This document shows positions 35,026 through 45,457 of a DNA stretch of 64,000 nucleotides, piece by piece. The number at the start of each line of letters is the position of its first letter. Position 1 is the stretch's first letter. A model generated the notes under the pieces. The model worked only from the letters and a program-made list of their open reading frames with translations, had not been told where the DNA came from and did no database searches. The DNA comes from Geomonas ferrireducens. GTDB taxonomy: Bacteria; Desulfobacterota; Desulfuromonadia; Geobacterales; Geobacteraceae. A program made the position numbers and the translations under genes. The DNA lies in assembly GCF_004917065.1 (NCBI RefSeq), contig NZ_SSYA01000003.1, positions 332,318 through 396,317 on the forward strand, read 5' to 3'.

Positions 35026-36390
35026 TTAGAGCTGTCCCGCGATCCTCTTCTTCAGTCGCGCAACCTCGCGGTACTTCTCGTCCACAAGTATCGAAGCGGG
35101 GTTGTCGCCGCTTACCGGATGAACCATCAAAAATGCGTCGCGCAGCTCCCCGCCGTACCCGGCAAGAGTCTCCTGCATGATCCCCGAAAATCCGTCGCGC
35201 TCCGGCGCGCGCGCCATCGGGTATTTCTTCTTCAATAATTCGCCGCCGGCTAGGTCGAAGCGGTGGAAATCGATGCTCCCGGCCTCGTCCCCGACCCCCG
35301 GGTTCAGCACGAACACCGACTCCAGGGCGGTCTGGTGGATCATCTGCCTGGTCGGATCGTCGGCCGGCAGCTGCTTCTCGATCTTGAAGATGGTCGAGAT
35401 CAGGAAGCCGGTGAAGCATTCGGCTTCCATGTAGCCGCTCGCTGCCCCGTCGGAACTCTCGCAGTAGTAGGAGACCTGCGAGTCCTGCCCGAGCTCCTTT
35501 CCGCAGACAAGGCACTGGCTCTTAAGCCCCGAAAGCCTGCCGAAATACTCTTCCTTCTTGCGCTTGTTCTCCTCGTGCTGCCACTTGTCGTATAGCATGG
35601 CGCGCGGCTCTTCGGTTTCGTAATACTCCTTGATGCACCACTGCCCGAGAGCCGCGAACTGGCCGTAGACGTCGGTGCCGCGCCCGTGGGTGAGGATCGG
35701 GTAGATCTTCCCCTCCGGGTTGGTGTTGAGACTCTCGACCTTCGGACTCTTCGAGATGAAGATGTCGGAGCAGCGGAAACCGCGGTTGATGGCGAAGGCC
35801 TTCAAAAGGGTCTTCTGGTCCTTGAACATACCCTCGAACTTGATGCGCTCGTCGATGAGGCAGGGGATGAGGGAGAGGCTCTTTCTGTCCAGCCCCCGCT
35901 TGTCGAAGAGCTCGAAGATGTTGCGGCAGTTGTCCATGCTGGCCATGTCCTTGATCGGAACCAGCACCCGGTCCGCCGCGTAGAGCGCGTTCTGGGTCAT
36001 CACGTCGAGGTCCGGCCGGGTGTCGATGATGAGCACCCCCGGGATCTCCGACATGGCGAGCAGGCGCGCGAGCACCATCGGTCCCTTAAGCGAGCCGCGC
36101 AGGTCCGGAAGGGCGGTCGAGGAAGGGATGTAATTAACCCCGTACTGCCCGGTGTGCAACAGGTCGCGCCCACGAGTCTCCAGCAAAAGGTCGGCGACGG
36201 AGCCGTTTAACTTCTGCCCCTTTATGGAGAACATCTTGTCGATGGAGAAATGGTTGTCGAAGGAGAAGATGGAGACCGGGAGGTTTTCGTCCAGCGCCTT
36301 CAGAAAGATCGCGAGGTTGGTGGCCAGCGTGGTCTTACCCACGCCCCCTTTTTCCGAGGAAACAGTTATTACATAAGGGTAATTTTTCAT
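35026..36390 (-). CDS. ParA/MinD-like ATPase with a C-terminal extension
   Basis: About 454 residues. The N-terminus has the deviant Walker A of the ParA/MinD group (SEKGGVGKTTLATNLA), and later IIDTRPDLDV as Walker B. Residues about 260-454 are an extension of unknown type containing SQCLVCGKELGQ and YYCESSD, which may be a small zinc site. No parB or parS is next to it, so chromosome partition is unlikely; more probably it positions a cellular component. Start: the ATG at 36390 is preferred because MKNYPYVITVSSEKGG looks like the family start, but the ATG at 36399 is also possible; neither has a clear ribosome-binding site. Confidence 0.8.
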   Translation of the reverse strand: MKNYPYVITVSSEKGGVGKTTLATNLAIFLKALDENLPVSIFSFDNHFSIDKMFSIKGQKLNGSVADLLLETRGRDLLHTGQYGVNYIPSSTALPDLRGSLKGPMVLARLLAMSEIPGVLIIDTRPDLDVMTQNALYAADRVLVPIKDMASMDNCRNIFELFDKRGLDRKSLSLIPCLIDERIKFEGMFKDQKTLLKAFAINRGFRCSDIFISKSPKVESLNTNPEGKIYPILTHGRGTDVYGQFAALGQWCIKEYYETEEPRAMLYDKWQHEENKRKKEEYFGRLSGLKSQCLVCGKELGQDSQVSYYCESSDGAASGYMEAECFTGFLISTIFKIEKQLPADDPTRQMIHQTALESVFVLNPGVGDEAGSIDFHRFDLAGGELLKKKYPMARAPERDGFSGIMQETLAGYGGELRDAFLMVHPVSGDNPASILVDEKYREVARLKKRIAGQL

Positions 36391-36521
36391 GGCGCGCATA
36401 CTAACATCGAGACGCGGGGACGGTCAACCGGTTTGACAGTGGCGCGCGCCGCGTGATAGAAACGGCTGCAACCTTCAGCATTGTGAGGAGTTTCAGCGTG
36501 AAGGTAGATTCAGGAGGCTAG

Positions 36522-37865
36522 ATGCAGCTCTTCAAAGAACGGCGGGTCCTCACGGTAAGCGCGTTGACAGCGCTGGTGCGCGGCCTTTTGGAGGAGAACT
36601 TCGACCAGGTATGGGTCGAGGGGGAAATCTCCAACATCGCCTGCCCGCAGTCCGGCCACTGCTACTTCACCCTCAAGGACCCCGGCGCCCAGATCCGCTG
36701 CGTCATGTTCCGGGGCGCCTTCCGCACTTTAAAGTTCACCCCCCGCGACGGGATGCGCGTCGTCCTGCGCGGCCGGATGACCCTTTTCGAGCCGCGCGGC
36801 GAATACCAGCTCTCTGTGGACGCCATGGAACCGCAGGGGATCGGTGCGCTGCAGATGGCCTTCATCCAGCTGAAGGAGCGTCTCGCCAAGGAGGGGCTCT
36901 TCTCGGAGCTCCACAAGCGTGAGATCCCCAAGCTGCCGCGCAGGATCGGCGTGGTCACTTCCCCCACCGGCGCCGCCATCCGCGACATCCTCACCGTGCT
37001 CTCGCGCCGCTTCGCCAACGTGGAACTCCTTATCGCGCCGGTCCGCGTTCAGGGGGAGGGGGCGGCGCAGGAGATCGCTGCGGCCATCGCCGACCTGAAC
37101 CGTGTCGGGAACGTCGACGTCATGATCGTCGGGCGCGGCGGCGGGTCCCTCGAGGATCTCTGGGCCTTCAACGAGGAGGTGGTGGCGCGGGCGATCCACC
37201 GCTCCGCCGTTCCGGTCATCTCGGCCGTGGGGCACGAGATCGACTTCACCATCGCCGACTTCGTCGCCGACCTGCGCGCCGCGACCCCCTCCGCCGCGGC
37301 GGAACTGGTGGTAAGAAGCAAGAACGAGCTGACCGCCGAGGTGGAAGGGCTCACGCACCGCCTCGCGGTGGCCCAGTCACGAAGGCTCGAGCGCGCCCGC
37401 GCCCAGGTCGTCGCGCTTTCCCGCGCCGTCGCTGACCCGAGCCGCATCCTTGGCCACCTCGCCCAGCGGGTCGACTCGCTGGACGCGAGGCTCGTGCGGG
37501 AAGCGGGGCTCATCCTCGACGATGCCTCCGAGCGGATCGTCTCCCTTGCCGCGCGGCTCGCCCGCCAGAGTCCGGCTCTCATCCTCGGACAGAACGCGGA
37601 GCGCCTCTCCACCTTCACGCTGCGCCTCGACCACGCCATGACCAGGCGCCTCGCCTGCGCCGCCGAGAGTGTCGGGCGCGCCACCGGGACGCTCAACGCC
37701 GTCTCGCCCCTTGCCACCCTTTCCCGTGGCTACAGCATCGCCCGGAAGCTGCCCGGGCGCGCCGTGGTCACCTCGCACCGCCAGATCGCCCCGGGCGACA
37801 GGCTCGAACTCTCCCTCGCCGCTGGCAGCGCGCTCTGCACCGTGGAGGAAACCCGCGGAGAGTGA
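36522..37865 (+). CDS. xseA: Exodeoxyribonuclease VII large subunit
   Basis: A 447-residue protein. It has the OB-fold N-terminus ([22 protein letters not shown]), then [41 protein letters not shown] and [30 protein letters not shown], all conserved XseA motifs. The C-terminal part is coiled coil that binds several XseB subunits. The enzyme degrades single-stranded DNA to short oligonucleotides. ATG at 36522 follows CAGGAGG. It is followed by xseB after 109 bases. Confidence 0.97.
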   Translation: MQLFKERRVLTVSALTALVRGLLEENFDQVWVEGEISNIACPQSGHCYFTLKDPGAQIRCVMFRGAFRTLKFTPRDGMRVVLRGRMTLFEPRGEYQLSVDAMEPQGIGALQMAFIQLKERLAKEGLFSELHKREIPKLPRRIGVVTSPTGAAIRDILTVLSRRFANVELLIAPVRVQGEGAAQEIAAAIADLNRVGNVDVMIVGRGGGSLEDLWAFNEEVVARAIHRSAVPVISAVGHEIDFTIADFVADLRAATPSAAAELVVRSKNELTAEVEGLTHRLAVAQSRRLERARAQVVALSRAVADPSRILGHLAQRVDSLDARLVREAGLILDDASERIVSLAARLARQSPALILGQNAERLSTFTLRLDHAMTRRLACAAESVGRATGTLNAVSPLATLSRGYSIARKLPGRAVVTSHRQIAPGDRLELSLAAGSALCTVEETRGE

Positions 37866-37869
37866 ATCC

Positions 37870-37897
37870 TTGACGGTTATTCAACGATCGGTATAAT
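37870..37897 (+). promoter_or_regulatory. Promoter for xseB-ispA-dxs
   Basis: TTGACG at 37870-37875, 16-base spacer, TATAAT at 37892-37897; it begins five bases after the xseA stop. It would let the xseB-ispA-dxs genes be transcribed independently of xseA. Confidence 0.68.
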
Positions 37898-37974
37898 AGG
37901 CGATCACTTTTTCATTATATAGCGCGGCCGTCGTCTTCATTGGCGCCGCGGCAGCAAGCAGCACGAGGGATGGC

Positions 37975-38202
37975 ATGGCCGTAGAAAAATTCGAGACAGC
38001 GCTCAAGAAGCTCGAAGACGTCGTGAAGAAGCTGGAAGGGGGAGAACTTTCCCTCGAGGACTCGCTGAAGGCCTTCGAGGAAGGGGTGAAGTATTCCGCC
38101 TTCTGCAGCAAAAAGCTGAACGAGGCCGAGCGCCGCGTCGAGCTTCTCGTAAAGCAGCGCGACGGCAGCCTGACCACCCGCCCCTTTGAGGACGAAGAGT
38201 GA
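37975..38202 (+). CDS. xseB: Exodeoxyribonuclease VII small subunit
   Basis: A 75-residue helical protein: FETALKKLEDVVKKLEGGELSLEDSLKAFEEGVK is the XseB core. It binds the coiled coil of XseA. ATG at 37975 is preceded by CGAGGGATG. Between xseB and ispA is a small frame that joins them. Confidence 0.96.
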   Translation: MAVEKFETALKKLEDVVKKLEGGELSLEDSLKAFEEGVKYSAFCSKKLNEAERRVELLVKQRDGSLTTRPFEDEE

Positions 38203-38309
38203 TGTCCCTTCTGCGCGCCTTGAGCCACCGTCTTCAAGGGCGCAGATACGGCACGTTCCGCCTCTACCCCTCCCGCGCAGGGAGTATCTCCACTCGCAAG
38301 GAAGCCTGA
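38202..38309 (+). CDS. Possible 35-residue linker frame between xseB and ispA
   Basis: An ATG at 38202 overlaps the xseB stop (TGATG) and the frame ends with TGA directly before the ispA ATG. The peptide MSLLRALSHRLQGRR... is basic. Exact fit between the two genes could mean translational coupling, but it has no good ribosome-binding site and may be chance. Confidence 0.3.
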   Translation: MSLLRALSHRLQGRRYGTFRLYPSRAGSISTRKEA

Positions 38310-39197
38310 ATGGATCTCAAGGAATACCTGAAGCAGAAATGCCAGTTGGTCGACCAGGCGCTGGAGCGCTTTCTCCCAGCCGCCTCCGAACTCCCCTCCT
38401 CGCTGCACGGCTCGATGCGCTACTCGGTCTTCGCCGGTGGCAAGCGCGTTCGCCCCGTCCTCATGCTTGCCGCATGCGAGGCGGTCGGCGGCTCACCCGA
38501 CGCGGTGATGCCCGCGGCCTGCGCCATGGAGATGATCCACACCTACTCGCTGATCCACGACGACCTTCCCGCCATGGACAACGACGATTTCCGCCGGGGC
38601 AACCCGACCAACCACAAGGTCTACGGCGAGGCGACCGCCATCCTGGCGGGTGATGCCCTCCTGACCGAGGCGTTCATCCTCCTCTCCACGGAGGGGCAGG
38701 GGGGGGACCCCGCGGCGCGCCTCAGGGTGATCCAGGAGATCGCCGTCGCCGCCGGTTCGCGCGGCATGGTCGGCGGCCAGGTGGTCGACATGGAAAGTGA
38801 AGGGCGCCACGACGTCGACATGGCCACGCTCTCCTACATCCACACCCACAAAACCGGCGCCCTGATCCGCGCCTCGGTCCGCTCCGGCGCCATTATGGGG
38901 GGGGCGAGCGAGGAGCAGTTCAAGGCGCTCACCCGCTACGCCGACGCCATCGGCCTCGCCTTCCAGATCGCCGACGACATCCTGGACGTGGAAGGGACCA
39001 CCGAGGAACTCGGCAAGGACGCAGGCAGCGACCAGGCCCGCGGCAAGGCGACCTATCCCGCCCTCATGGGGCTCGAGGCCTCGAAGACGCGCGCCCAGGA
39101 ACTGGTGCAGATCGCGCTCGACGCCCTCGCCATCTTCGACGACCGCGCCGAGCCCTTACGGGCCATCGCCTCGTACATCGTAAAAAGGAAATCGTAA
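38310..39197 (+). CDS. ispA: Polyprenyl (farnesyl) diphosphate synthase
   Basis: A 295-residue prenyltransferase. The first Asp-rich motif is DDLPAMDNDD within IHDDLPAMD, the second is ADDILDVEG. GKRVRPVLMLAACEAVGG and GQVVDMESE are further conserved segments. The first motif has the DDx4D spacing of bacterial FPP/GGPP synthases. It condenses IPP with allylic diphosphates for quinone, carotenoid and undecaprenyl lipids. ATG at 38310 follows AAGGAAG. One base separates it from dxs. Confidence 0.95.
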   Translation: MDLKEYLKQKCQLVDQALERFLPAASELPSSLHGSMRYSVFAGGKRVRPVLMLAACEAVGGSPDAVMPAACAMEMIHTYSLIHDDLPAMDNDDFRRGNPTNHKVYGEATAILAGDALLTEAFILLSTEGQGGDPAARLRVIQEIAVAAGSRGMVGGQVVDMESEGRHDVDMATLSYIHTHKTGALIRASVRSGAIMGGASEEQFKALTRYADAIGLAFQIADDILDVEGTTEELGKDAGSDQARGKATYPALMGLEASKTRAQELVQIALDALAIFDDRAEPLRAIASYIVKRKS

Positions 39198-41135
39198 ATG
39201 GCAGGTATCCTCGACGGCATCACCGAACCCAGTCAGCTGAAAGCGCTTTCCCTGCGCGAGCTGGAGACGCTCGCCGAGGAACTGCGTGCCCGCATCATCG
39301 AGACCTGCGCCGCAAACGGCGGCCATGTCGCGCCGAGTCTCGGCGTCGTCGAGCTCACCATCGCGCTGCACCGCGTCTTCGACTCCCCGAAGGACAAGAT
39401 CGTCTGGGACGTGGGGCACCAGGCATACGCCCACAAGCTTCTTACCGGCAGGAAGGAACGCTTCGGCACGCTGCGCACCCTCGGCGGAATCAGCGGCTTT
39501 CCCAAACGCTGCGAGTCGCCGCACGACAGCTTCGACGTCGGCCACTCCTCGACCTCGATATCGGCAGGGGTCGGCTTCGCCGTGGCGCGCGACCTGAAAA
39601 AGGAGCGCAACAAGGTTCTCACCGTGATAGGCGACGGCGCCATGACCGGTGGCCTCGCTTTCGAGGGGCTGAACCACGCGGGCGAGCTGAACAAGGACCT
39701 GGTCGTCATCCTGAACGACAACGAGATGTCCATCTCGGAGAACGTAGGCGCCCTGTCGAACCTGCTTTCGCGCACCATCACCAGCGAGTACGTGCACCGG
39801 GCCAAGAAGGACCTGGAGGCCTTTCTCGAGGGTGTTCCCATGTTCGGGCGCTCCGTTTTGAAGATCGCCAAGCGCGCCGAGGAATCGCTGAAGACCCTGT
39901 TCACCCCCGGCATGCTTTTCGAGGCCTTCGGCTTCGAGTACATAGGCCCCATCGACGGGCACGACATCCCGAAACTCCTTGAGACGCTCGAGAACGTTAA
40001 GCGTTTCGACGACGCGGTGCTCATCCACGTGCTCACCAGGAAGGGGAAGGGGTATCTCCCGGCCGAGGCGAACCCGTCGCTTTTCCACGGCGTCGGCCCC
40101 TTCGACCAGAAGAGCGGCAAGGTGCTGAAAGGGAAGGGGGGCGCCGCCTCCTACACCGGCGTCTTTGGCGAAACGGTGAAAAGGCTTGCCCACGAAGACG
40201 ACCGCATCGTCGCCATCACCGCTGCCATGCCGGACGGTACCGGGCTCACCCCCTTTGCCAGGGAGTTCCCGGACCGTTTCTTCGACGTGGGGATCGCCGA
40301 GCAACATGCCATCACCTTTGCCGCCGGCCTCGCCGCGGAAGGGTTCCGTCCGGTGGTCGCCCTCTACTCATCCTTCTTGCAGCGCGGCTACGACCAGCTC
40401 TTCCACGACGTCTGCCTGCAGGAGCTCCCGGTCACCTTTGCCATCGATCGCGCCGGTGTGGTGGGTAACGACGGCCCCACCCATCACGGCGTTTTCGACC
40501 TCTCCTATCTGCGTGCGGTCCCGGGACTCACCATCATGGCCCCGAAGGACGAGAACGAGCTGCAGCACATGCTGGTGACCGCGCTCTCGCTTCCCGGCCC
40601 CGCCGCGTTACGCTACCCGCGCGGCAACGGCCTCGGCGTTCCGATGGACCAGATTCTCGAGCCGCTCCCCATCGGCCGCGGCGAACTCCTCGAGAAGGGG
40701 AAGGACGGCGCCATCGTCGCCGTCGGCACCATGGTGCAGCCGGCCCGCGAGGCGGCGGCAGCTCTTGCCGCTGACGGAATCGAACTTTCCGTCATGAACG
40801 CCCGCTTCGTAAAGCCGCTCGATGCCGACCTCATCCTCTCGCTCGCCGAGACCGGTTTCCTGGTCACCCTCGAGGACAACGTGGTGCAGGGTGGCTTTGG
40901 CACCGCCGTTCTGGAGCTACTCGAGGAGCGCGGCGTCACCGGCGTAAAGGTGCTGCGCCTTGGCTACCCCGACCGCTTCGTCGAACAGGGTGAGCAGGCC
41001 GAGCTGAAGGCCGCCTACCGGCTGGACGCCGCCGGCATCGCGGCGAGTATCCGGGAGGCGCGGCGCCCGATTCCGGCCCGCTCCGAAGCGGCGGCTCCGG
41101 TCGGGGAACCCGTCCCGGACCAGCCGCATGCCTAA
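39198..41135 (+). CDS. dxs: 1-deoxy-D-xylulose-5-phosphate synthase
   Basis: A 645-residue thiamine-diphosphate enzyme. It has [32 protein letters not shown], the ThDP motif [18 protein letters not shown]...[12 protein letters not shown], and [12 protein letters not shown] in the pyrimidine domain, then [17 protein letters not shown]. It condenses pyruvate and glyceraldehyde 3-phosphate, the first step of the MEP isoprenoid pathway, which feeds the preceding ispA. Stop overlaps the next gene by eight bases. Confidence 0.97.
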   Translation: MAGILDGITEPSQLKALSLRELETLAEELRARIIETCAANGGHVAPSLGVVELTIALHRVFDSPKDKIVWDVGHQAYAHKLLTGRKERFGTLRTLGGISGFPKRCESPHDSFDVGHSSTSISAGVGFAVARDLKKERNKVLTVIGDGAMTGGLAFEGLNHAGELNKDLVVILNDNEMSISENVGALSNLLSRTITSEYVHRAKKDLEAFLEGVPMFGRSVLKIAKRAEESLKTLFTPGMLFEAFGFEYIGPIDGHDIPKLLETLENVKRFDDAVLIHVLTRKGKGYLPAEANPSLFHGVGPFDQKSGKVLKGKGGAASYTGVFGETVKRLAHEDDRIVAITAAMPDGTGLTPFAREFPDRFFDVGIAEQHAITFAAGLAAEGFRPVVALYSSFLQRGYDQLFHDVCLQELPVTFAIDRAGVVGNDGPTHHGVFDLSYLRAVPGLTIMAPKDENELQHMLVTALSLPGPAALRYPRGNGLGVPMDQILEPLPIGRGELLEKGKDGAIVAVGTMVQPAREAAAALAADGIELSVMNARFVKPLDADLILSLAETGFLVTLEDNVVQGGFGTAVLELLEERGVTGVKVLRLGYPDRFVEQGEQAELKAAYRLDAAGIAASIREARRPIPARSEAAAPVGEPVPDQPHA

Positions 41136-42369
41136 GATCCCCCCGCTCCTCGTTGCCTTCCTGCTTTATGCCGGTCCGGCCCTGGCTGCCGACCCGCTCA
41201 CCTTGAGCGCCAAGGCCGACCAGATGATCGCCAGGGGGGACCTCGCCCAGGCGGTCGACGAACTGAAGGCCGCCACCTCGCTCTTTCCTTACGACGAAGG
41301 GGTGCGTCGCAAGCTCGCCTTCACCTACACTGAAATCGCCAAGCGCGACCTGCAGTCAGGGCATTTCCCCGCCGCCGCCGAACATTTCGGACAGGCGCAC
41401 GAACTCCTCCCGGCAAGTGCCGAACTGGGCCTCATGCGCGGCATCGCGCTTTATCTCGGCAAGGATTACGCGGCGGCCCGCGAGGAGCTTTTGCAGGCCG
41501 GGGAGGGGAGCGAGCCGCTCATCTACCTCGGAAAGATCAGCTATGACACTGGCGACCTCCCCGGCGCACTCGAGTTCTGGCGGCGGGCGAAAGGGAAGGC
41601 ACCGGACAACAAGACGCTGGAGACCCTGATCGTCAAGGCGGAGCGCGAGCTCCCCGTCGAGTCGCGCATGGACAAGGGGTACAGCTCGATGTTCGACCTC
41701 TCGTACGATGCCGAGCTGCCGCCCGGGCTCTCCGCCGAGGTGCTGGACGCGCTCGAGAGCGCCTACAACGCGGTCGGCACCGACCTCGGCGTCTTCCCTA
41801 CCACGCGCATCCCGGTCCTGCTCTACACGAAGAAGGACTACAGCAGCGTGACCACCGGGCCGGACTGGTCCGGAGGGCTCTACGACGGCAAGATCCGCCT
41901 GCCGGTTGGTGGGCTCACCCGGGTGACGCCGCAACTGCGCGCCATCATCTTCCACGAGTTCACCCACGTCCTCGTCGCGGAACTTACCCACGGCAACGTT
42001 CCCACCTGGCTGAACGAAGGTCTCGCCGAAATCGAAGGGCGCAAGGAGTTCGCCCCGCCCCTGCCCCGATTCGGCGCCGTACATGGGAAGCACGTGCTGC
42101 CGCTTGCGTCCCTCTCCCGCGGCTTTGCCGGGATGGGGGGAGAGGAGGCGTGGCTTGCCTACCAGCAAAGCCATGCCATGGCGTCGTTCATGGTGCAGCG
42201 CTACGGCTGGTACGCCATGCAGCAGTTGCTCAAGTATCTGGGTGAGCGCGTCGGCATCGAGGAGGCCGTCGCCAAGGCTCTTTCCGACTACGGGTTGGAT
42301 CTGGACGGCGTGATGCGTGAGTGGCGTGAGTCGCTGACAGCAACGGCTGCGGGCGACGGTGCCAACTGA
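41128..42369 (+). CDS. TPR-containing MA-type metallopeptidase
   Basis: A 413-residue secreted protein. A signal peptide ([14 protein letters not shown]) is followed by TPR-like helical repeats (about 25-180) and a gluzincin domain with HEFTH at residues 276-280 and [11 protein letters not shown] downstream, whose glutamate is the third zinc ligand. This is the Peptidase_MA family. It probably acts in the periplasm; the substrate is unknown. ATG at 41128 overlaps dxs by eight bases. The position at the end of an isoprenoid operon is conserved in some relatives, but a functional link is not evident. Confidence 0.85.
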   Translation: MPKIPPLLVAFLLYAGPALAADPLTLSAKADQMIARGDLAQAVDELKAATSLFPYDEGVRRKLAFTYTEIAKRDLQSGHFPAAAEHFGQAHELLPASAELGLMRGIALYLGKDYAAAREELLQAGEGSEPLIYLGKISYDTGDLPGALEFWRRAKGKAPDNKTLETLIVKAERELPVESRMDKGYSSMFDLSYDAELPPGLSAEVLDALESAYNAVGTDLGVFPTTRIPVLLYTKKDYSSVTTGPDWSGGLYDGKIRLPVGGLTRVTPQLRAIIFHEFTHVLVAELTHGNVPTWLNEGLAEIEGRKEFAPPLPRFGAVHGKHVLPLASLSRGFAGMGGEEAWLAYQQSHAMASFMVQRYGWYAMQQLLKYLGERVGIEEAVAKALSDYGLDLDGVMREWRESLTATAAGDGAN

Positions 42370-42444
42370 GTGGTATAGTATGAACTAAGCCGCAAGTTCG
42401 GCAGTATCAGCGGCAAGACAGCAAAGCAATAAACGGGAGTTTTC

Positions 42445-42822
42445 TTGATTTACGGCACCGGCGTTGACATCGTTGAAATCGCCCGCTTTGAAAAGTTCTT
42501 GAGAGAGGGCAACGACGGACTGTTCCAGAGACTGTTCACCCAGCGGGAGATCGATTACTGCTCGGTGAAAAAGAACTGCGCCCAGCACTACGCCCTGCGT
42601 TTCGCGGCCAAAGAGGCCTTCCTGAAGGCTCTCGGTACCGGGCTGCGCGACGGGCTTTCCTGGAAGGATATGGAGGTGGTGAACGATCCCCTCGGTAAGC
42701 CTGAGCTGAAGCTTACGGGGAGGGCCGAGGAGCTTTACCGTCAGGCGGGGCTTGCCGGCTGCTTCCTCTCCCTTTCCCATGACGCGGGGTGTGCCGTCGC
42801 CTTCGTGGTACTGGAGCGCTAG
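42445..42822 (+). CDS. acpS: Holo-[acyl-carrier-protein] synthase
   Basis: A 125-residue protein with [14 protein letters not shown] (Mg-binding Asp) and [15 protein letters not shown] (Glu ligand, Lys), and a C-terminal [14 protein letters not shown]. It transfers 4'-phosphopantetheine from CoA to acyl carrier protein. The TTG at 42445, after CGGGAG, is the only start that keeps the first motif. It is followed directly by nnr with no spacing. Confidence 0.95.
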   Translation: MIYGTGVDIVEIARFEKFLREGNDGLFQRLFTQREIDYCSVKKNCAQHYALRFAAKEAFLKALGTGLRDGLSWKDMEVVNDPLGKPELKLTGRAEELYRQAGLAGCFLSLSHDAGCAVAFVVLER

Positions 42823-44412
42823 ATGAAAGTCGTGAGCGGTCAGGTCATGCAGCTTATGGATAAGAGGGCGATCGGCGAGTTCAGCATCCCGGGGCTCGAC
42901 CTCATGGAGCGTGCCGGTCGCGGTTGTGCCGACGCCATCGTGGATACCTTCGGCGGCGGTACTGGGAAGCGCGCCGTGATCGTGGCGGGGAAGGGGAACA
43001 ACGGCGGCGACGGTTTCGTCGTCTCACGCCTTCTGTCGGAACGCGGGTGGGACGCTCCGGTGCTGCTACTTGCCGCCCCCGCGGCGATCGCCGGGGATGC
43101 CGCGGCGAACCTTGCGCGCTTGGATTCCCGCGTGGTGAAGAGCGTACCGCAAGGAATAGCGGGGGAGCGGGAACTTTTCGAGGGGGCGACGGTGATCGTC
43201 GACGCCCTGCTCGGCACCGGGATGAAGAGCGAAGTCTCCGGCATCTACGGCGAGGCGATCGACGCGATCAACGCGGCCGGGGTTCCTGTGGTCGCCGTGG
43301 ACATCCCCTCCGGCGTCGACTCTGCCACCGGGAAGGTGCTCGGGCGCGCGGTGCGCGCCGACCTCACCGTCACCTTCGCGCTGCCTAAGCTTGGCAACAT
43401 CCTGAACCCCGGCGCGGAACTCTGCGGCAGGCTCGTCGTCGCCGACATCGGCATGCCGGACACCGTGGTTGTCGAGGCTGAAGGGGTCGAGTTCACCGAT
43501 CTTCCGAGCGCAGCCCTCCTTTTCAGGCCGCGCCCGGCAACGGCGCACAAGGGAACCGGCGGCCACACCCTCGTCGTCGCCGGGAGCACCGGCAAGACCG
43601 GTGCCGCGGCCATGGCCGCGAACAGCGCGCTGCGCGCCGGGGCTGGACTCGTCACCCTCGCGGTCCCGGCACTTTTGCACCCGATCCTGGAGGCGAAGAC
43701 CACCGAGGCGATGACCATCCCGCTCGGCCCGGGGGCAAAGGGTTACCTTCAGGCCGGGGCGCTCCCGGAAATCGCCGCTGCGGCGGCGGTCCGCGACGTC
43801 GTCGCCCTCGGTCCCGGTCTCGGGACGGCTCCTTCCACGGTTTACCTGGTTCATTCGCTTCTGGCCGCGCTCAGGCAGCCCATCGTGCTCGATGCCGATG
43901 CCCTGAACGCAGTGGCGCCCGCCCCGTCCCTTTTGCTCAAGAGAAAGGGCCTGATCACGGTGCTCACGCCGCACCCCGGCGAGATGGCACGCCTTATTAA
44001 CGGCTCGGTCCCCGAGGTGGAGGAGGACCGTATCGGCTGCGCCCGTGACTTCGCAACCAGACACCGGGTGCACCTGATCCTGAAGGGGGCGCGCAGCATC
44101 ATCGCCGCACCCGACGGCCGCATCGCCGTGAACGGCAGCGGCAACCCCGGCATGGCGAGCGGCGGCATGGGGGATGTCCTGACCGGCGTCGTCGCTGCCC
44201 TCATCGGCCAGGGATACGACCCTTTCACCGCCTGCCAGCTCGGCGCCTTCGTTCACGGCTTCGCCGCCGACCTCTTGCTCGAAACCCGCGGCAGCCAGGG
44301 GATGAGCGCCACCGACGTGCAGGAGGCGCTTCCCGCCGCGATGGACCGGATCGCCCGGACGCGCGGCGCTCATCACGTCTTAGATACCGACAACACATCA
44401 CAGGGAGAATGA
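42823..44412 (+). CDS. nnr: Bifunctional NAD(P)H-hydrate epimerase / ADP-dependent dehydratase
   Basis: A 529-residue fusion. The N-terminal YjeF_N epimerase domain has GKGNNGGDGFVVSRLL and DALLGTGM, VDIPSGVDSATG. The C-terminal ADP-dependent dehydratase domain has TVLTPHPGEMARL and NGSGNPGMASGGMGDVLTGVVAAL. Together they repair hydrated NAD(P)H. Neighbour of acpS and tsaE, a common context. Confidence 0.96.
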   Translation: MKVVSGQVMQLMDKRAIGEFSIPGLDLMERAGRGCADAIVDTFGGGTGKRAVIVAGKGNNGGDGFVVSRLLSERGWDAPVLLLAAPAAIAGDAAANLARLDSRVVKSVPQGIAGERELFEGATVIVDALLGTGMKSEVSGIYGEAIDAINAAGVPVVAVDIPSGVDSATGKVLGRAVRADLTVTFALPKLGNILNPGAELCGRLVVADIGMPDTVVVEAEGVEFTDLPSAALLFRPRPATAHKGTGGHTLVVAGSTGKTGAAAMAANSALRAGAGLVTLAVPALLHPILEAKTTEAMTIPLGPGAKGYLQAGALPEIAAAAAVRDVVALGPGLGTAPSTVYLVHSLLAALRQPIVLDADALNAVAPAPSLLLKRKGLITVLTPHPGEMARLINGSVPEVEEDRIGCARDFATRHRVHLILKGARSIIAAPDGRIAVNGSGNPGMASGGMGDVLTGVVAALIGQGYDPFTACQLGAFVHGFAADLLLETRGSQGMSATDVQEALPAAMDRIARTRGAHHVLDTDNTSQGE

Positions 44413-44414
44413 CC

Positions 44415-44864
44415 ATGCTGAAAGCAAAAGAGATCATGACCAAAGACGTGGTTACCGTAGGTCGCGACACCACAGTGAGAGATCTTGCCAAGCTCTTCGC
44501 CGAGCGCCGCATTTCCAGCGTCCCGGTGGTGGACAATGAGGGGCTTTTGATCGGCATCGTGTCCGAAAGCGACCTCATCGAGAGGGACAAACCGCTGCAC
44601 ATACCGACCGTCATCTCCATCTTCGACTGGGTCATCTACCTGGAGAGCGACAAGCGTTTCGAGAAGGAGCTGCAGAAGATGACCGGACAAACCGTCGCGG
44701 ACATCTACTCGCAGGAGGTGCTCACCGTGGGGCCGGAGGCGCCGGTTTCCGAGGTGGCCGAACTGATGACCAACAAGAAGGTGCAGGCCGTCCCGGTGGT
44801 TGAGGGGCGTCGCGTGGTCGGTATCATCGGGCGCATCGACATGGTGCGCACCATGATAGGGTAG
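44415..44864 (+). CDS. Two-CBS-domain protein
   Basis: A 149-residue protein made of two CBS domains: AKEIMTKDVVTVGRDTTVRDLAKLFAERRISSVPVVDNEG and VADIYSQEVLTVGPEAPVSEVAELMTNKKVQAVPVVEGRRVVGIIGRIDM. Between them is an amphipathic insert (about 60-90). Such proteins bind adenosyl ligands and act as regulatory modules. ATG at 44415 has a better-spaced GGGAG than the ATG at 44409, which overlaps the nnr stop. Confidence 0.9.
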   Translation: MLKAKEIMTKDVVTVGRDTTVRDLAKLFAERRISSVPVVDNEGLLIGIVSESDLIERDKPLHIPTVISIFDWVIYLESDKRFEKELQKMTGQTVADIYSQEVLTVGPEAPVSEVAELMTNKKVQAVPVVEGRRVVGIIGRIDMVRTMIG

Positions 44865-44869
44865 TCTCG

Positions 44870-45343
44870 ATGCCTCTTATGCGGACCAAAAGCAGCGACG
44901 AGACGGTGCAGCTGGGGGAGAGGCTCGGGCGGCTGCTTGCCCCCGGCGACTTCATCGCCCTGACCGGTGAGCTCGGTGCGGGCAAAACCCAGTTCGCCAA
45001 GGGGATCGCCCGAGGTCTCGATGTCGACCCGGAGACCCCGGTAACGAGCCCGACCTACACCATCTTGAACATCTACGAGGGGAGGCTCCCCCTGTACCAC
45101 TTCGACCTCTACCGTCTCGAGGGGGCACACGACGTCGACGCGCTCGGTTTCGAGGAGTATTTCTCCGGCGACGGCGCCTGCGTCGTGGAATGGGCCGAGC
45201 GCCTGGACGGGGAGGTGCCCGACGACGTCCTCACCGTGACGCTTAGCCACGAGGGGGAAGAGGAACGCAGTGTCAGCTTCGAGGGCTCAGGCCCCAGGTC
45301 ACAGGCCATCGTCCGCGCTCTCTCAGCAGGGGAGCGAGATTAA
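44870..45343 (+). CDS. tsaE: tRNA threonylcarbamoyladenosine biosynthesis ATPase TsaE
   Basis: A 157-residue protein with Walker A GELGAGKTQFAKGIARGL, SPTYTILNIYEG and HFDLYRLEGAHDVDALGFEEYF, and the C-terminal VVEWAERLDGEVPDDVLTV. It works with TsaB/TsaD to make t6A at tRNA position 37. ATG at 44870; last gene of the acpS-nnr-CBS-tsaE run, followed by a terminator. Confidence 0.95.
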   Translation: MPLMRTKSSDETVQLGERLGRLLAPGDFIALTGELGAGKTQFAKGIARGLDVDPETPVTSPTYTILNIYEGRLPLYHFDLYRLEGAHDVDALGFEEYFSGDGACVVEWAERLDGEVPDDVLTVTLSHEGEEERSVSFEGSGPRSQAIVRALSAGERD

Positions 45344-45351
45344 GTCTGAAG

Positions 45352-45388
45352 ACGCCTCTTCCAGTTCCGGAAGGGGCGTTTCTTTTTG
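45352..45388 (+). terminator. Rho-independent terminator after tsaE
   Basis: An 11-bp stem with one T-G pair (45352-45362 with 45369-45379), six-base loop, then TTCTTTTTG. Confidence 0.88.
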
Positions 45389-45457
45389 TTGTAAACAGAG
45401 AAGGGGGCAAAAAGTGCTCATAAGGCTGTCTTGGCCTTGATTGTTTAAAAAAATGTT

